A DNA stretch of 64,000 nt from RPRB01 sp035543115 (GTDB lineage Bacteria > Myxococcota > Myxococcia > Myxococcales > Myxococcaceae): the NCBI GenBank assembly GCA_035543115.1, contig DATKKF010000059.1:31520-95519 (forward strand). The letters are read 5' to 3'. The position numbers were made by a program, and so were the translations under genes. Below the pieces are notes generated by a model. That model worked only from the letters and a program-made list of their open reading frames with translations, had not been told where the DNA came from and did not search any database. Shown here in pieces: positions 10,268 through 19,375 of the stretch; the first letter of the stretch is position 1; each line of letters starts with the position of its first letter.

Positions 10268-11658
10268 CCTCCGGGCGCCGGGCTCTCTCCACCTCGGCGC
10301 CGCGACTCCCCGGACTCGCCCTCTCTCTCGCCCTCGCAGCGTGCGCGCACGGGGGCCCGGGCGGCGAGCCGGGCAGCGGCATCCGCTTCATCTCCGACGA
10401 CTTCCCGGCGGCGCTCGCCCGGGCCCGGGCAGAGGGCAAGCCGCTCTTCGTCGACGCCTGGGCACCGTGGTGCCACAGCTGCGTGAGCATGAAGTCGTAC
10501 GTCTTCCCCGACGGAGTGCTCTCCCCGGTCGCTGACCGGTACGTGTGGCTCGAGGTGGACACCGAGAAGGCGGCCAATCGCGCCTTCGTGGAGCAGTTCC
10601 CGAGCGAGGCGCTCCCCACGCTGCTGGTCATCGACCCGCACACCGGGCAGGCCTTCCGCCGCTGGGTGGGCAGCGCCACGGTGGTGGAGCTCGCGGCCCG
10701 GCTCCGCGCCACCGCACTGGCGCTGACGCCGGGCGCTCCCGGCACCGCCGCCCAGGCGGCGCTGGCCCGGGCGAGCGCTGCCGACGCCACCGGAGACCAC
10801 GTCGCGGCCACCGAGGCCTACCGCGAGGCGCTGGCGGAGTCCGTGCCGCGCTCGCTCGACCATGGGCAGGCCGTGGAGGGGCTGGTGCAGCGGCTGGCGC
10901 AGGACGGCGACCCGTCCGGGTGTGTCCAGCTCTCGCGCGCCGAGCTGTCGCACGTGGCGCCCGGCACTGCGCTCGCCACGCTCGTCGCCACCGGCCTCTC
11001 CTGCGCCCTGGAACTCGACGCGGACGACCCGCAGCGAAGGGCGACGCTGGGGGCGCTGGAGGACCGGGTGGCCGGCCTGGCCCGCGATTCCTCGGTGGTG
11101 CTCATGGCCGACGACCGCTCGAGCCTCTTCGAGACCGAGGAAGGCGCTCGCCGTGCGCGGGGTGACCTGGCCGGCGCCCGGGCCACCGCGCTCCGCTGGA
11201 CGGGGTTCCTGGAGCAGGAGGCCCGACGGGCCACCACGCCCGAGGCGCGCGCGGTCTTCGATTCGCACCGGCTCTCGGCGTACCTCGCCCTCGGCGAGCC
11301 CGAGCAGGCCATCCCCATGCTCGAGCAGAGCGCCCGGGACTTCCCCCGGGACTACAACCCACCCGCGCGCCTGGCGGTGGCGTACCTCGCGATGCGCGAG
11401 CCCTGGAAGGCGCTGGAGGAAGCGCGCCGGGCCTCCGCGCTGGTCTACGGCCCGCGCACGCTCCGGGTCCTGCTCGTCCGGGCCGAGGCCGAGGCCCGGG
11501 TGGGCGACTCGCACGCCGCGCGGGTGACGCTCGCCCGGGCGGAGAAGCTGGTCAACGAGCTGCCCCCGGCCCAGTGGCACGCCTCGATGGTCACCGCCAT
11601 CGCCGCGAAGCGGAAGGCCCTGTTCGAGCCGTCCACCGCCTCGCGCGCGGTTCCCTGA
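10264..11658 (+). CDS. Thioredoxin-like lipoprotein with C-terminal helical repeats
   Basis: This 464-residue protein has a signal ending in a lipobox-like LAAC (residues 24-27). A thioredoxin domain follows with the redox motif WCHSC near residue 75, as in periplasmic thiol-disulfide proteins. The C-terminal half is made of alpha-helical, alanine-rich TPR-like repeats. Its GTG start overlaps the coxD stop, so it is the last gene of the act-cox operon. That position suggests a role in oxidase or haem c assembly, for example keeping CuA or haem cysteines reduced. This role is inferred from context only. Confidence 0.85.
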   Translation: MTSGRRALSTSAPRLPGLALSLALAACAHGGPGGEPGSGIRFISDDFPAALARARAEGKPLFVDAWAPWCHSCVSMKSYVFPDGVLSPVADRYVWLEVDTEKAANRAFVEQFPSEALPTLLVIDPHTGQAFRRWVGSATVVELAARLRATALALTPGAPGTAAQAALARASAADATGDHVAATEAYREALAESVPRSLDHGQAVEGLVQRLAQDGDPSGCVQLSRAELSHVAPGTALATLVATGLSCALELDADDPQRRATLGALEDRVAGLARDSSVVLMADDRSSLFETEEGARRARGDLAGARATALRWTGFLEQEARRATTPEARAVFDSHRLSAYLALGEPEQAIPMLEQSARDFPRDYNPPARLAVAYLAMREPWKALEEARRASALVYGPRTLRVLLVRAEAEARVGDSHAARVTLARAEKLVNELPPAQWHASMVTAIAAKRKALFEPSTASRAVP

Positions 11659-11719
11659 CTGCGAGGCCCCTGAAACCTGCCACGCGTCGCTGCGCCGTCT
11701 GGCACGATTCGGGGCACCG

Positions 11720-13636
11720 ATGACCACCCCTCTCCTCCTGCTGCTCCTCTCCGCCGCGCCGCTCGAGCCCCAGAAGCCCGTCTCGGCGCTGTCGGAAATG
11801 CCCGCGGCGTTCACCCCGTCCAGCGTCGGGCTGGATCACCAGCGCCGGGAGGTGATGATCCCCATGCGGGACGGAGTGAAGCTCTTCACCGTCGTCCTGG
11901 TGCCGAAGGGTGCGAAACGGGCGCCGATGCTCCTGACCCGCACGCCGTACGACGCGGACCTGCTCACCCGCCACACCCCCTCGGTCCACCTCGCGCCGCT
12001 GCTCGAGGGCTACGACAACGCCACCGACGTCATCGTCGAGGGCGGCTACATCCGGGTGGTCCAGGACGTGCGCGGCAAACACGGCTCCGAGGGCGACTAC
12101 GTGATGAACCGGCCGCTCAAGGGCCCCTGGAACCCCACCCAGGTGGACCACGCGACGGACACCTACGACACCATCGACTGGCTGGTGAAGAACGTGCCCG
12201 AGTCCAACGGGCGGGTCGGCGTCCTCGGCATCTCGTACGACGGCTTCACCCCGCTGATGGGGCTGATCGACCCGCATCCCGCGCTGAAGGTGGCCGTGCC
12301 GATGAACCCGATGGTCGACGGCTGGACCGGGGACGACTGGTTCCACCACGGCGCGTTCCGGCTCGCACCGACGCTCCCCTACGTCTACGAGCAGGAGGCG
12401 GACCGGAAGTCCGAGCAGAAGTTCCCCCAGACGCACCACGACCAGTACGAGCAGTACCTCGTGGCGTCGGCGGGAGAGCTCGGCAAGCGGCGAGGCATGG
12501 AGCAGCTCGGGTTCTGGCGGAAGCTGCTCGAGCACCCCGCGTACGACGCCTTCTGGCAGGACCAGGCCATGGACCGGGTGCTCGCGGCGCGCCCGCTCAA
12601 GGTCCCGGTGATGCTCGTCCATGGACTCTGGGACCAGGAGGACATCTACGGCGCGCTTGCGGTGTACCGCGCGCTGGAGAAGCAGGACCCCGCCAACGAC
12701 CGGGTGTTCCTGGTCATCGGGCCCTGGTACCACGGCCAGCAGATCCGCGACGGCTCGGCGCTCGGGCCGATCCGCTTCGAGGCGGACACCGCACGCCAGT
12801 TCCGGAGGCAGGTCCTCCGGCCCTTCCTCGACCAGTACCTCCGGGATTCAGCCCCCCCGGCGGCCGTCGCGCCGGTCACCGCCTTCGAGACCGGAACCAA
12901 CGTCTGGCGGCGGCTCCCTGCCTGGCCCGCCGGGTGCGAGCGCGGCTGCAAGGTCGAGCCGACGCCGCTGTACCTCTCCGCGGGCCATCGGGTCTCGTTC
13001 ACCGCCCCGCGATCCTCGGATGCGGCGTTCGACGAGTGGGTGTCCGACCCGGAGAAGCCCGTCCCTTACCTGGCGCGGCCGGTCCGGGGCGACGAGGCCC
13101 ACTGGAGGCCGTGGCTGGTCACCGATCAGCGGGAGGCCTCCGGGCGGACCGACGTGGTGACGTTCGTCTCGGAGCCGCTGGGCGAGCCGCTCAAGATCTC
13201 CGGGTTCCCCACCGTGAACCTGGTCGCCTCGACCAGCGGGACCGACTCGGACTGGGTGGTGAAGCTGATCGACGTCTACCCCGACGAGGTCTCGGACCAG
13301 CCGGAGCTCGGCGGCTACCAGCTGATGATCTCCGCCGATATCTTCCGGGGGCGATACCGCGAGCGGACAGACCGGCCGGCGGCGATTGCTCCGGGGAAGG
13401 CGCTCACTTACCGCTGGGAGCTGCCCACGGTGAACCACGTCTTCCTGCCGGGGCACCGGCTGATGGTGCAGGTGCAGTCGAGCTGGTTCCCGCTCTACGA
13501 CCGGAATCCGCAGACCTTCGTCGAGAACATCTTCTGGGCGAGGCCGACCGACTACCGCAGGGCGACGCAGCGGGTGTACCACGCGGCCGGACAGACGAGC
13601 TTCGTCGAGCTGCCAGTGGTCAAGACGGCGCCCTGA
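11720..13636 (+). CDS. Secreted CocE/NonD-family (peptidase S15-like) hydrolase
   Basis: This 638-residue protein begins with a short signal peptide (TPLLLLLLSAAP). The alpha/beta-hydrolase domain contains the nucleophile elbow GISYDG near residue 175, a later Asp in HGLWDQED and a His in GPWYHGQ. The C-terminal part is the jelly-roll domain typical of X-Pro dipeptidyl-peptidase and cocaine-esterase relatives. Family members hydrolyse acyl or peptide bonds; the substrate cannot be predicted here. It stands alone, 61 bases after the respiratory operon and convergent with the nei-lhr operon. Confidence 0.9.
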   Translation: MTTPLLLLLLSAAPLEPQKPVSALSEMPAAFTPSSVGLDHQRREVMIPMRDGVKLFTVVLVPKGAKRAPMLLTRTPYDADLLTRHTPSVHLAPLLEGYDNATDVIVEGGYIRVVQDVRGKHGSEGDYVMNRPLKGPWNPTQVDHATDTYDTIDWLVKNVPESNGRVGVLGISYDGFTPLMGLIDPHPALKVAVPMNPMVDGWTGDDWFHHGAFRLAPTLPYVYEQEADRKSEQKFPQTHHDQYEQYLVASAGELGKRRGMEQLGFWRKLLEHPAYDAFWQDQAMDRVLAARPLKVPVMLVHGLWDQEDIYGALAVYRALEKQDPANDRVFLVIGPWYHGQQIRDGSALGPIRFEADTARQFRRQVLRPFLDQYLRDSAPPAAVAPVTAFETGTNVWRRLPAWPAGCERGCKVEPTPLYLSAGHRVSFTAPRSSDAAFDEWVSDPEKPVPYLARPVRGDEAHWRPWLVTDQREASGRTDVVTFVSEPLGEPLKISGFPTVNLVASTSGTDSDWVVKLIDVYPDEVSDQPELGGYQLMISADIFRGRYRERTDRPAAIAPGKALTYRWELPTVNHVFLPGHRLMVQVQSSWFPLYDRNPQTFVENIFWARPTDYRRATQRVYHAAGQTSFVELPVVKTAP

Positions 13637-13995
13637 GGCGTGCCCGGCCGGCGGTGATGCCGGATCGGCAAGCGGCCCCAGGATGGTGCGACCCCTCTAC
13701 CTGGCGAGGGTCCGGGTGCCAGGACGGCACCGCGCACTCCGGCGGGGGTCGGCTGAAAATTCGAATGCTTGCTTGCAGCACGCAAGCAATTCTCGGAACA
13801 ACTTGCGTCCTGCACCCACATATTTCTTTTTGCGCCCTCCCCCCTCGCCGCCGTCCTGCTGGGCGGACGTCGCTGACAAGCGCCGCTCCGGGCGTCGGTC
13901 CGACGCCCCGCCCCGCTCCTCGGCGCGGGAGCTTCTGGACTGTCAAGGCTCGACGTCCAGCGGCCAGCTTGCATTCGCTCGATGCCCGAGCTGCC
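13637..13995. other. Convergent intergenic stretch with an AT-rich patch
   Basis: About 360 bases lie between the end of the hydrolase gene and the 3' end of the minus-strand nei remnant. I see no convincing gene. Bases ~13750-13835 are strikingly AT-richer than everything around. They contain the 8-base palindrome ATTCGAAT (13759-13766), the hairpin at 13769-13789 and a T-rich run near 13820-13831. Termination of both converging operons is the simplest reading. Confidence 0.6.
13769..13789. terminator. Perfect 8-bp inverted repeat in AT-rich patch, candidate bidirectional terminator
   Basis: The arms TTGCTTGC (13769-13776) and GCAAGCAA (13782-13789) are exactly complementary around a 5-base loop. 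On the minus strand the stem is followed after about ten bases by an AATTTT stretch, which fits a weak terminator for the SRAP-lhr-nei operon. The adjacent ATTCGAAT palindrome means an operator is also possible. Confidence 0.4.
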
Positions 13996-14681
13996 TCACC
14001 TCGCCTCGAGCACCTGACAGCGCGGACAGAAGTACGTGGTTCGGGCCTCCAGCCCCCGTCGCCCGAGCACGATGCGCTCGCCACACCTTCGGCACTGCTC
14101 TCCCGCCCGGCCGTAGACCCACAGCCGTGCCGACGGGTCGCCCCGGTGCGTCGTCCGCCGCAGCCCGGTGTCGGTCACCATCCGTCCGCCGCTGGACTCG
14201 AGCACGTTCATTCCCAGGAAACGCCGCGCGGTCCGGACCAGGCGAAGGAGGTCCTGGTCGTCCAGCGCCGCGACCGGAGTGAAGGGGTGCAGCCGTTCGG
14301 CGAAGCACACCTCGCTCTTGAACACGTTGCCGATGCCGAGCGCTCCCCGGTCGCGGAGCCGCCTCACTGCCTCCTCCTCGTCGAAGCCCGGACCCAGCAC
14401 GTCCGGACCGAGCCGGGCCATTGCCGGGTCCCGGGCCAGCGCGCGGCCAGTGCGGAACTCGGCCACCGGCACGTCGAAGGCCACCGCCTGCCGCGCGGTC
14501 GCTGCCACCGCTCCCCCGGGAGGTAGGCGTGCCAGCTCCCGGCCATCCGCCTGTGGGCGCGGAGCACCAGGTAGGGTGCGCCCGGCTGGGCCAGGGCCGT
14601 CTCGAACCGCACCACGGCCTTGCCGGCCAGCGCCCGGTGCAGCGTGCGCGCCGCCCGGTAGATGGTGTCGCCCTCAGGCAT
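13996..14681 (-). pseudogene. nei: Damaged Fpg/Nei-family DNA glycosylase (endonuclease VIII-like)
   Basis: The N-terminal piece starts at ATG 14681 with the catalytic PEGDT terminus and can be followed to GSWHAYLPGERW. The C-terminal piece (base ~14508 down to 13996) lies one frame back and is otherwise intact. It has the helix-two-turn-helix segment LGIGNVFKSE and the zinc finger CRRC...CPRC. About 30 residues that should lie between FETALAQ and LVLRAH, including the RGKHL strand, are missing, and a second segment around the frame change is also short. Two deletions suggest real decay. The start overlaps the lhr stop by 8 bases, and lhr-nei adjacency is also known from Mycobacterium tuberculosis (Rv3296-Rv3297). 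Confidence 0.8.
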
Positions 14682-17600
14682 TGGGGACGGGGCGGGGGAG
14701 CGCGGCGCGGCGGAGGTGGAACCCCAGCGAGGACGGGTTGAAGCCAGCCTCGGAGAGGTAGAGCGCGAGCGGGCTCTCGGCGGCGGGCACGCCGTTGACC
14801 TCCTCGAGCAGCATCCCGCCGCGCCGGTCGAGGAGGCCACGCGCGGCCACCGTCCCCAGCGCCGAGGCGACCGCCCGCGCCACCCGGCCACGGTCCGGCT
14901 CGGTCTCCGGGAGCCACGCCCACGCCTGGCGCGCGCCGCGGCCGATGAATGCCGCCAGCGCTCCGTCGACCAGCACCACCTGCGAGCCTGCCGAGCGCGA
15001 CGGCCCGCGCGCCTGCGTGCCGTCCAGCGGAGGCCAGCGGAGCAGCGTGCCATAGGGGTTCGCCGGGTCGGTGGCGGCGAGCACGCTCACCTCGGGCTCA
15101 TCGGGAAGCTCGCGGAGCGACCGGAGGAGGTCGAGCACCGGGGGCAGGGCGAACTGCGCCGCGCCGACGCCGGAGACGAAGTACCCGCGCCGGACCCGGC
15201 CACCGTCCTCGAGCGAGCGGAACACCTGATAGACGGCCGAGAAGCCACCGGGGAGCCCCTCGGCCTGCGCCACCTCGCGGGTGACCAGGCCATACCGTGA
15301 GAGAAGCTGCTGGGCCGTCGCCGCGGCCCACTCGGTCGAGCCGACCGCCGCTGCGGTGCGCTCCTCCACCAGCGACCACCGCCCCTCGGCCGAGGGCGGC
15401 ACCGTGCGCCGGCTCCGGAAGACGTGCCCGCCGGTGCCGATGCGGCGGCTCCCGCGCTCGACCTGCGGTGCGGTGTACGCCCGGAGCACCCGGAACGTGT
15501 CGTTGGTGACCAGGCCCTTCCACACCAGGTCCCAGAGCGCCTCGAGCGTCTCGCGCGGGAAGCCGGAGCCCGCGGCCTCGTGCAGGGGCGAGAAGAAGCT
15601 CGCGCCCTTCGCCCGTAGCACCTCGAGGACGGCGCGCCCCCGGTCGGACAGCGGCTCCAGGTCGAGCCGGGGGCCCGGCGGCCGGAGCAGCCGTGGGAGA
15701 TGGTCGGTCAGATAGAGGGCGATGCGACCGTCGCGATCGCCGATGGGCTCCACCCCCACCCAGGCCACCTCGCCCGCGGCGACCAGCGTGTCCAGGTCTC
15801 CGGGGCCGTAGCGCTCGACGCGCGCCGGGAGAATCTCGCTCTCCAGCACCGAGGCCGGGAGCGCACACCCCTGCAGCCGCTCCACCACGTCCAGCACCGC
15901 GTCCAGTCCCAGGCGCGGCCGGGCGATGCCGTGCCAGTGCGTCAGGAAGCGGCCCAGGACGCGCGGCTCCACCGGCTCCACCGCGTGCCGCGCTCGGGCC
16001 AGCGAGCGGCGCCGCACCACCGCGAGCACGTCCACGTCGCACCACTCGCGCCGGGTGCCGCCGGGCCGGAATGCGCCCTCGACCAGGCGACCGCGCCGCG
16101 CCAGCGCCTCCAGCACGGGCTCGACCCGCGCCACCGGCAGCCCCAGCCGGGTCGCCACCTCCTCGGTGGTGAACGGCGCGCGGGTCCGCGCGTAACGGGA
16201 GACCAGGTCCCCCAGCGGGTCCCGGACCGAGACCCGCAACGCCTCCGGCAGCCCCGAGGGGAGCGGCAGCCCGAGCGCGTCACGGTACCGCGCCGCGTCC
16301 TCCGTCGCGACGTGGCGCTGCGTCCCGGCCACGGGGAGGAGCACGGCGCGGCGGGCCTGGACCAGGTCGTCGACTCCCGAGGCCACCAGTGCGCTGGTGC
16401 ACCGGGCACGGATCTCCTCCGCCGAGAGGTCACCCACCCGGAGCAGGAGGTCGTGGATGCCGTCCCTCCCACGGGCGCGGAAGCGGGGCTCGAGCTGCTG
16501 CAGCTCGGCCTCCACCGCGGCGAGAACGTCCGCGTCCAGCAGCTCCCGGAGCTCGGCGTCCCCGAGCAGCTCCCGGAGCTGCGCCTGGTCGATGGACAGC
16601 GCCTGCGCCCGGCGCTCGGCCAGCGGCGCGTCGCCATCGTAGATGTAGTTGGCGAGGAAGCCGAAGAGCAGCGAGGCGGCAAACGGCGAAGGGGTGGCGG
16701 TGTCGGCCGTGGTGACCCGCATCGAGCGGTCCTGGAGCGCGCGCAGGGTGCTCACCAGGGCCGGCATGTCGAACACGTCGCGCAGGCACTCGCGGTAGGT
16801 CTCGAGGAGCAGCGGGAAGGTGGGGAACCGCGAGGCCACCGCGAGCAGATCCGCCGAACGCTTGCGCTGTTGCCAGAGCGGGGTGCGCACTCCGGGCCGT
16901 CGCCGCGGGAGCAGGAGCGCCCGCGAGGCGGCCTCCCGGAACTTGGCGGCGAAGAGCGCCGTGGAGCCGAGCTGGCGGAGCACCAGCGCCTGCACCTCCT
17001 CGGGGGAGGGGAGCAGGGCCTCGACCTCGGGCGGGCGGTCGGTGTCCGGGAAGCGGACCACGATGCCGTCGTTGGTCCACAGGGTCTCCACGTCCAGCCC
17101 CAGCTGGTCGCGCACCCGTGCGGTCAAGGCCATCGACCAGGGCGCGTGCACGCGCCCGCCCAGCGGTGAGAGGATGCACACCCGCCAGTCGCCCAGCTCG
17201 TCCCGCGTCCGTTCCACCACCAGCGTCCGGTCGTCGGGCACGTCGCCGGTCGCCCGGGCCTGGTCCTCGAGGTACTGCAGCAGATTCTCCGCCGCCTGCC
17301 GCTCGAGCTGGTGTCCGCCCACCAGCCGCGACACCGCCGCGGCGCGGGGAATCTCGCGGAGCTCGCGGATGAGCCGGCCGATGAGCTGCCCGGTCTCCAG
17401 CGGGCGCGCCGCGGCGTCCCCGTGCCAGAAGGGCATCTTCCCCGGCTGCCCCGGAGCCGGCGAGACCAGGACCCGGTCGTGGGTGATCTCCTCGATGCGC
17501 CAGGACGAGGCCCCGAGGAGGAACACCTCGCCCACCTTGCTCTCGAACACCATCTCCTCGTCCAGCTCGCCCACCCGCGCGTGGGCCTTCTCGCCGCCGG

Positions 17601-19338
17601 CGAGGAACACGCCATAGAGTCCCCGGTCGGGGATGGTGCCGCCGTTGACGATGGCGATGCGCTTGGCCCCCTCGCGGGCGATGACCGTGTTCGCCACCCG
17701 GTCCCAGGTCACCCGGGGGCGGAGCTCGGCGAAGTCGTCCGAGGCGAAGCGGCCGGAGAGGAGGTCGAGCAGGTTCTCGAACACCGTCCGGCTCAGCTCG
17801 GCGAAGGGCGCGGCGGCACGGACCGCGGCATAGAGCGCGTCGACGGTCCACGGCTCGACGGAGGTCATCGCGACCACCTGCTGCGCCAGCACGTCCAGCG
17901 GATTGCGCGGGTGCCGCGTGGCCTCGACCCGCCCCTCGGTCATCGCCTGGGTGAGCGCGGCGCAGGCCACCAGGTCGCCCCGGTACTTGGGGAAGATGAT
18001 CCCGGTGCTCGGCGCATCGATGCGGTGACCGGCGCGGCCGACGCGCTGCATCCCGCTGGCCACCGACGGCGGCGCCTCGATCTGGACCACCAGGTCCACC
18101 GCGCCCATGTCGATTCCCAGCTCGAGCGAGGAGGTGGCGACCAGCGCGCGCACGCGGCCTGCCTTGAGCGCATCCTCGATCTCGCTCCGCTGCGCGCGGG
18201 CCAGCGAGCCGTGGTGCGCCCGCGCCAGCGGCTCCCCGGCGAGCTCGTTGAGCGCCGCCGCCAGCCGCTCGGCGATGCGGCGGCTGTTCACGAAGATGAG
18301 GGTGGTCCGGTGCTCGCGGACCAGGTCCACCAGCCGGGGGTGGATGGCGGTCCAGATGGAGCTCCGGACCGGGCCCTGCGCCGCGGGCCCCGAGGGAATC
18401 TCGATCGGCTCGCCGATGCGGGCCATGTCCTCGACCGGGACCTCGATGCTCAGCTCGAGCGTGCGGCGTGTGCCCGCGTCGACGATGGTCACCGGACGCC
18501 AGACGGGCACGAGCGACGGGGCGGCGAACTCGGTGCGCAGCTCCTCCTCGGCCGCCACCCCCACCTCGGGTTCCGCGTCAGCCGGTGACGATCCGGGCTC
18601 GACGGAGCCGGCTCGCCCCGCGAGGACCGCCGGCGCGAGCTCGGTCGGCGCGTCCGGGGTCGGGGCTCCCGCACCCGGCACCGACGCCCCACCCAGGAAC
18701 CGCGCCACCTCGTCCAGCGGACGCTGGGTCGCCGACAGCCCGATGCGCTGGAGCCTCCGCCCGGCGAGGTGCTCGAGCCGCTCCAGCGAGAGCGCCAGGT
18801 GCGCGCCGCGCTTGGTCGGCACCAGCGCGTGGATCTCGTCCACGATGACCGTCTCCACGCTCCGGAGCGCCTCGCGGGCGTTCGAGGTGAGCAGGAGGTA
18901 GAGCGACTCGGGCGTGGTGATGAGGATGTCCGCCGGCTCACGCTGGAACCGCGCCCGCTCGCGCGCCGCCGTGTCGCCCGTCCGCACCGCGACCGTGGGC
19001 AGGATGTGCGCATCGCCCCGTCCGGCGGCCACGTTGGCCACCCCGATGATCGGTGCGCGCAGGTTGCGCTCGACGTCGACCGCCAGCGCCTTGAGCGGCG
19101 AGACGTATACCAGCCGGCACCGGCGGTCGCGCGGCGGCGGAGGGGCGAACATCAGCCGGTCGATGCAGGCCAGGAACGCGGCCAGCGTCTTCCCGCTGCC
19201 GGTGGGCGCGAGCAGCAGCGCCGACTCGCCGCGGGCGATGGCCGGCCAGCCGAGCGCCTGGGGCGGCGTCGGCCCGGCGAACGAGGCCCGGAGCCAGTCG
19301 CGGACCGCAGGCTGGAAGTGGGCGAGCGGGTCGGCCAT
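14674..19338 (-). CDS. lhr: Lhr-family large ATP-dependent helicase
   Basis: This 1554-residue superfamily 2 helicase matches full-length Lhr in size. Helicase motifs are clear: Walker A APTGSGKT (residues 44-51), the DEIH box in VIVDEIHALV, SAT in GLSATQRP, NSRRIAERL, and motif VI QRVGRAGHR. The rest is the long Lhr-specific winged-helix and C-terminal region. Lhr unwinds DNA-RNA hybrids 3' to 5' and is linked to the mitomycin-type DNA damage response. It follows the SRAP gene by 37 bases and overlaps nei, forming a repair operon. A short insert rich in Ala, Pro and Glu lies between motif III and NSRRIAERL. Confidence 0.95.
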   Translation of the reverse strand: MADPLAHFQPAVRDWLRASFAGPTPPQALGWPAIARGESALLLAPTGSGKTLAAFLACIDRLMFAPPPPRDRRCRLVYVSPLKALAVDVERNLRAPIIGVANVAAGRGDAHILPTVAVRTGDTAARERARFQREPADILITTPESLYLLLTSNAREALRSVETVIVDEIHALVPTKRGAHLALSLERLEHLAGRRLQRIGLSATQRPLDEVARFLGGASVPGAGAPTPDAPTELAPAVLAGRAGSVEPGSSPADAEPEVGVAAEEELRTEFAAPSLVPVWRPVTIVDAGTRRTLELSIEVPVEDMARIGEPIEIPSGPAAQGPVRSSIWTAIHPRLVDLVREHRTTLIFVNSRRIAERLAAALNELAGEPLARAHHGSLARAQRSEIEDALKAGRVRALVATSSLELGIDMGAVDLVVQIEAPPSVASGMQRVGRAGHRIDAPSTGIIFPKYRGDLVACAALTQAMTEGRVEATRHPRNPLDVLAQQVVAMTSVEPWTVDALYAAVRAAAPFAELSRTVFENLLDLLSGRFASDDFAELRPRVTWDRVANTVIAREGAKRIAIVNGGTIPDRGLYGVFLAGGEKAHARVGELDEEMVFESKVGEVFLLGASSWRIEEITHDRVLVSPAPGQPGKMPFWHGDAAARPLETGQLIGRLIRELREIPRAAAVSRLVGGHQLERQAAENLLQYLEDQARATGDVPDDRTLVVERTRDELGDWRVCILSPLGGRVHAPWSMALTARVRDQLGLDVETLWTNDGIVVRFPDTDRPPEVEALLPSPEEVQALVLRQLGSTALFAAKFREAASRALLLPRRRPGVRTPLWQQRKRSADLLAVASRFPTFPLLLETYRECLRDVFDMPALVSTLRALQDRSMRVTTADTATPSPFAASLLFGFLANYIYDGDAPLAERRAQALSIDQAQLRELLGDAELRELLDADVLAAVEAELQQLEPRFRARGRDGIHDLLLRVGDLSAEEIRARCTSALVASGVDDLVQARRAVLLPVAGTQRHVATEDAARYRDALGLPLPSGLPEALRVSVRDPLGDLVSRYARTRAPFTTEEVATRLGLPVARVEPVLEALARRGRLVEGAFRPGGTRREWCDVDVLAVVRRRSLARARHAVEPVEPRVLGRFLTHWHGIARPRLGLDAVLDVVERLQGCALPASVLESEILPARVERYGPGDLDTLVAAGEVAWVGVEPIGDRDGRIALYLTDHLPRLLRPPGPRLDLEPLSDRGRAVLEVLRAKGASFFSPLHEAAGSGFPRETLEALWDLVWKGLVTNDTFRVLRAYTAPQVERGSRRIGTGGHVFRSRRTVPPSAEGRWSLVEERTAAAVGSTEWAAATAQQLLSRYGLVTREVAQAEGLPGGFSAVYQVFRSLEDGGRVRRGYFVSGVGAAQFALPPVLDLLRSLRELPDEPEVSVLAATDPANPYGTLLRWPPLDGTQARGPSRSAGSQVVLVDGALAAFIGRGARQAWAWLPETEPDRGRVARAVASALGTVAARGLLDRRGGMLLEEVNGVPAAESPLALYLSEAGFNPSSLGFHLRRAALPRPVPNA

Positions 19339-19375
19339 GGAGAGCCGAGGAGTGTAACGGCCAGGGCGCTCGAAC

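Noticed and set aside
11699..11719. TGGCAC-like sequence resembling a sigma-54 promoter before the S15 hydrolase
   Set aside because: The GG-GC spacing is off and the site ends at the start codon, too close for a promoter with a normal leader.
14490..14530. Programmed -1 frameshifting to rejoin the two nei frames
   Set aside because: No heptameric slippery sequence and downstream structure fit, and missing protein segments could not be restored by frameshifting.
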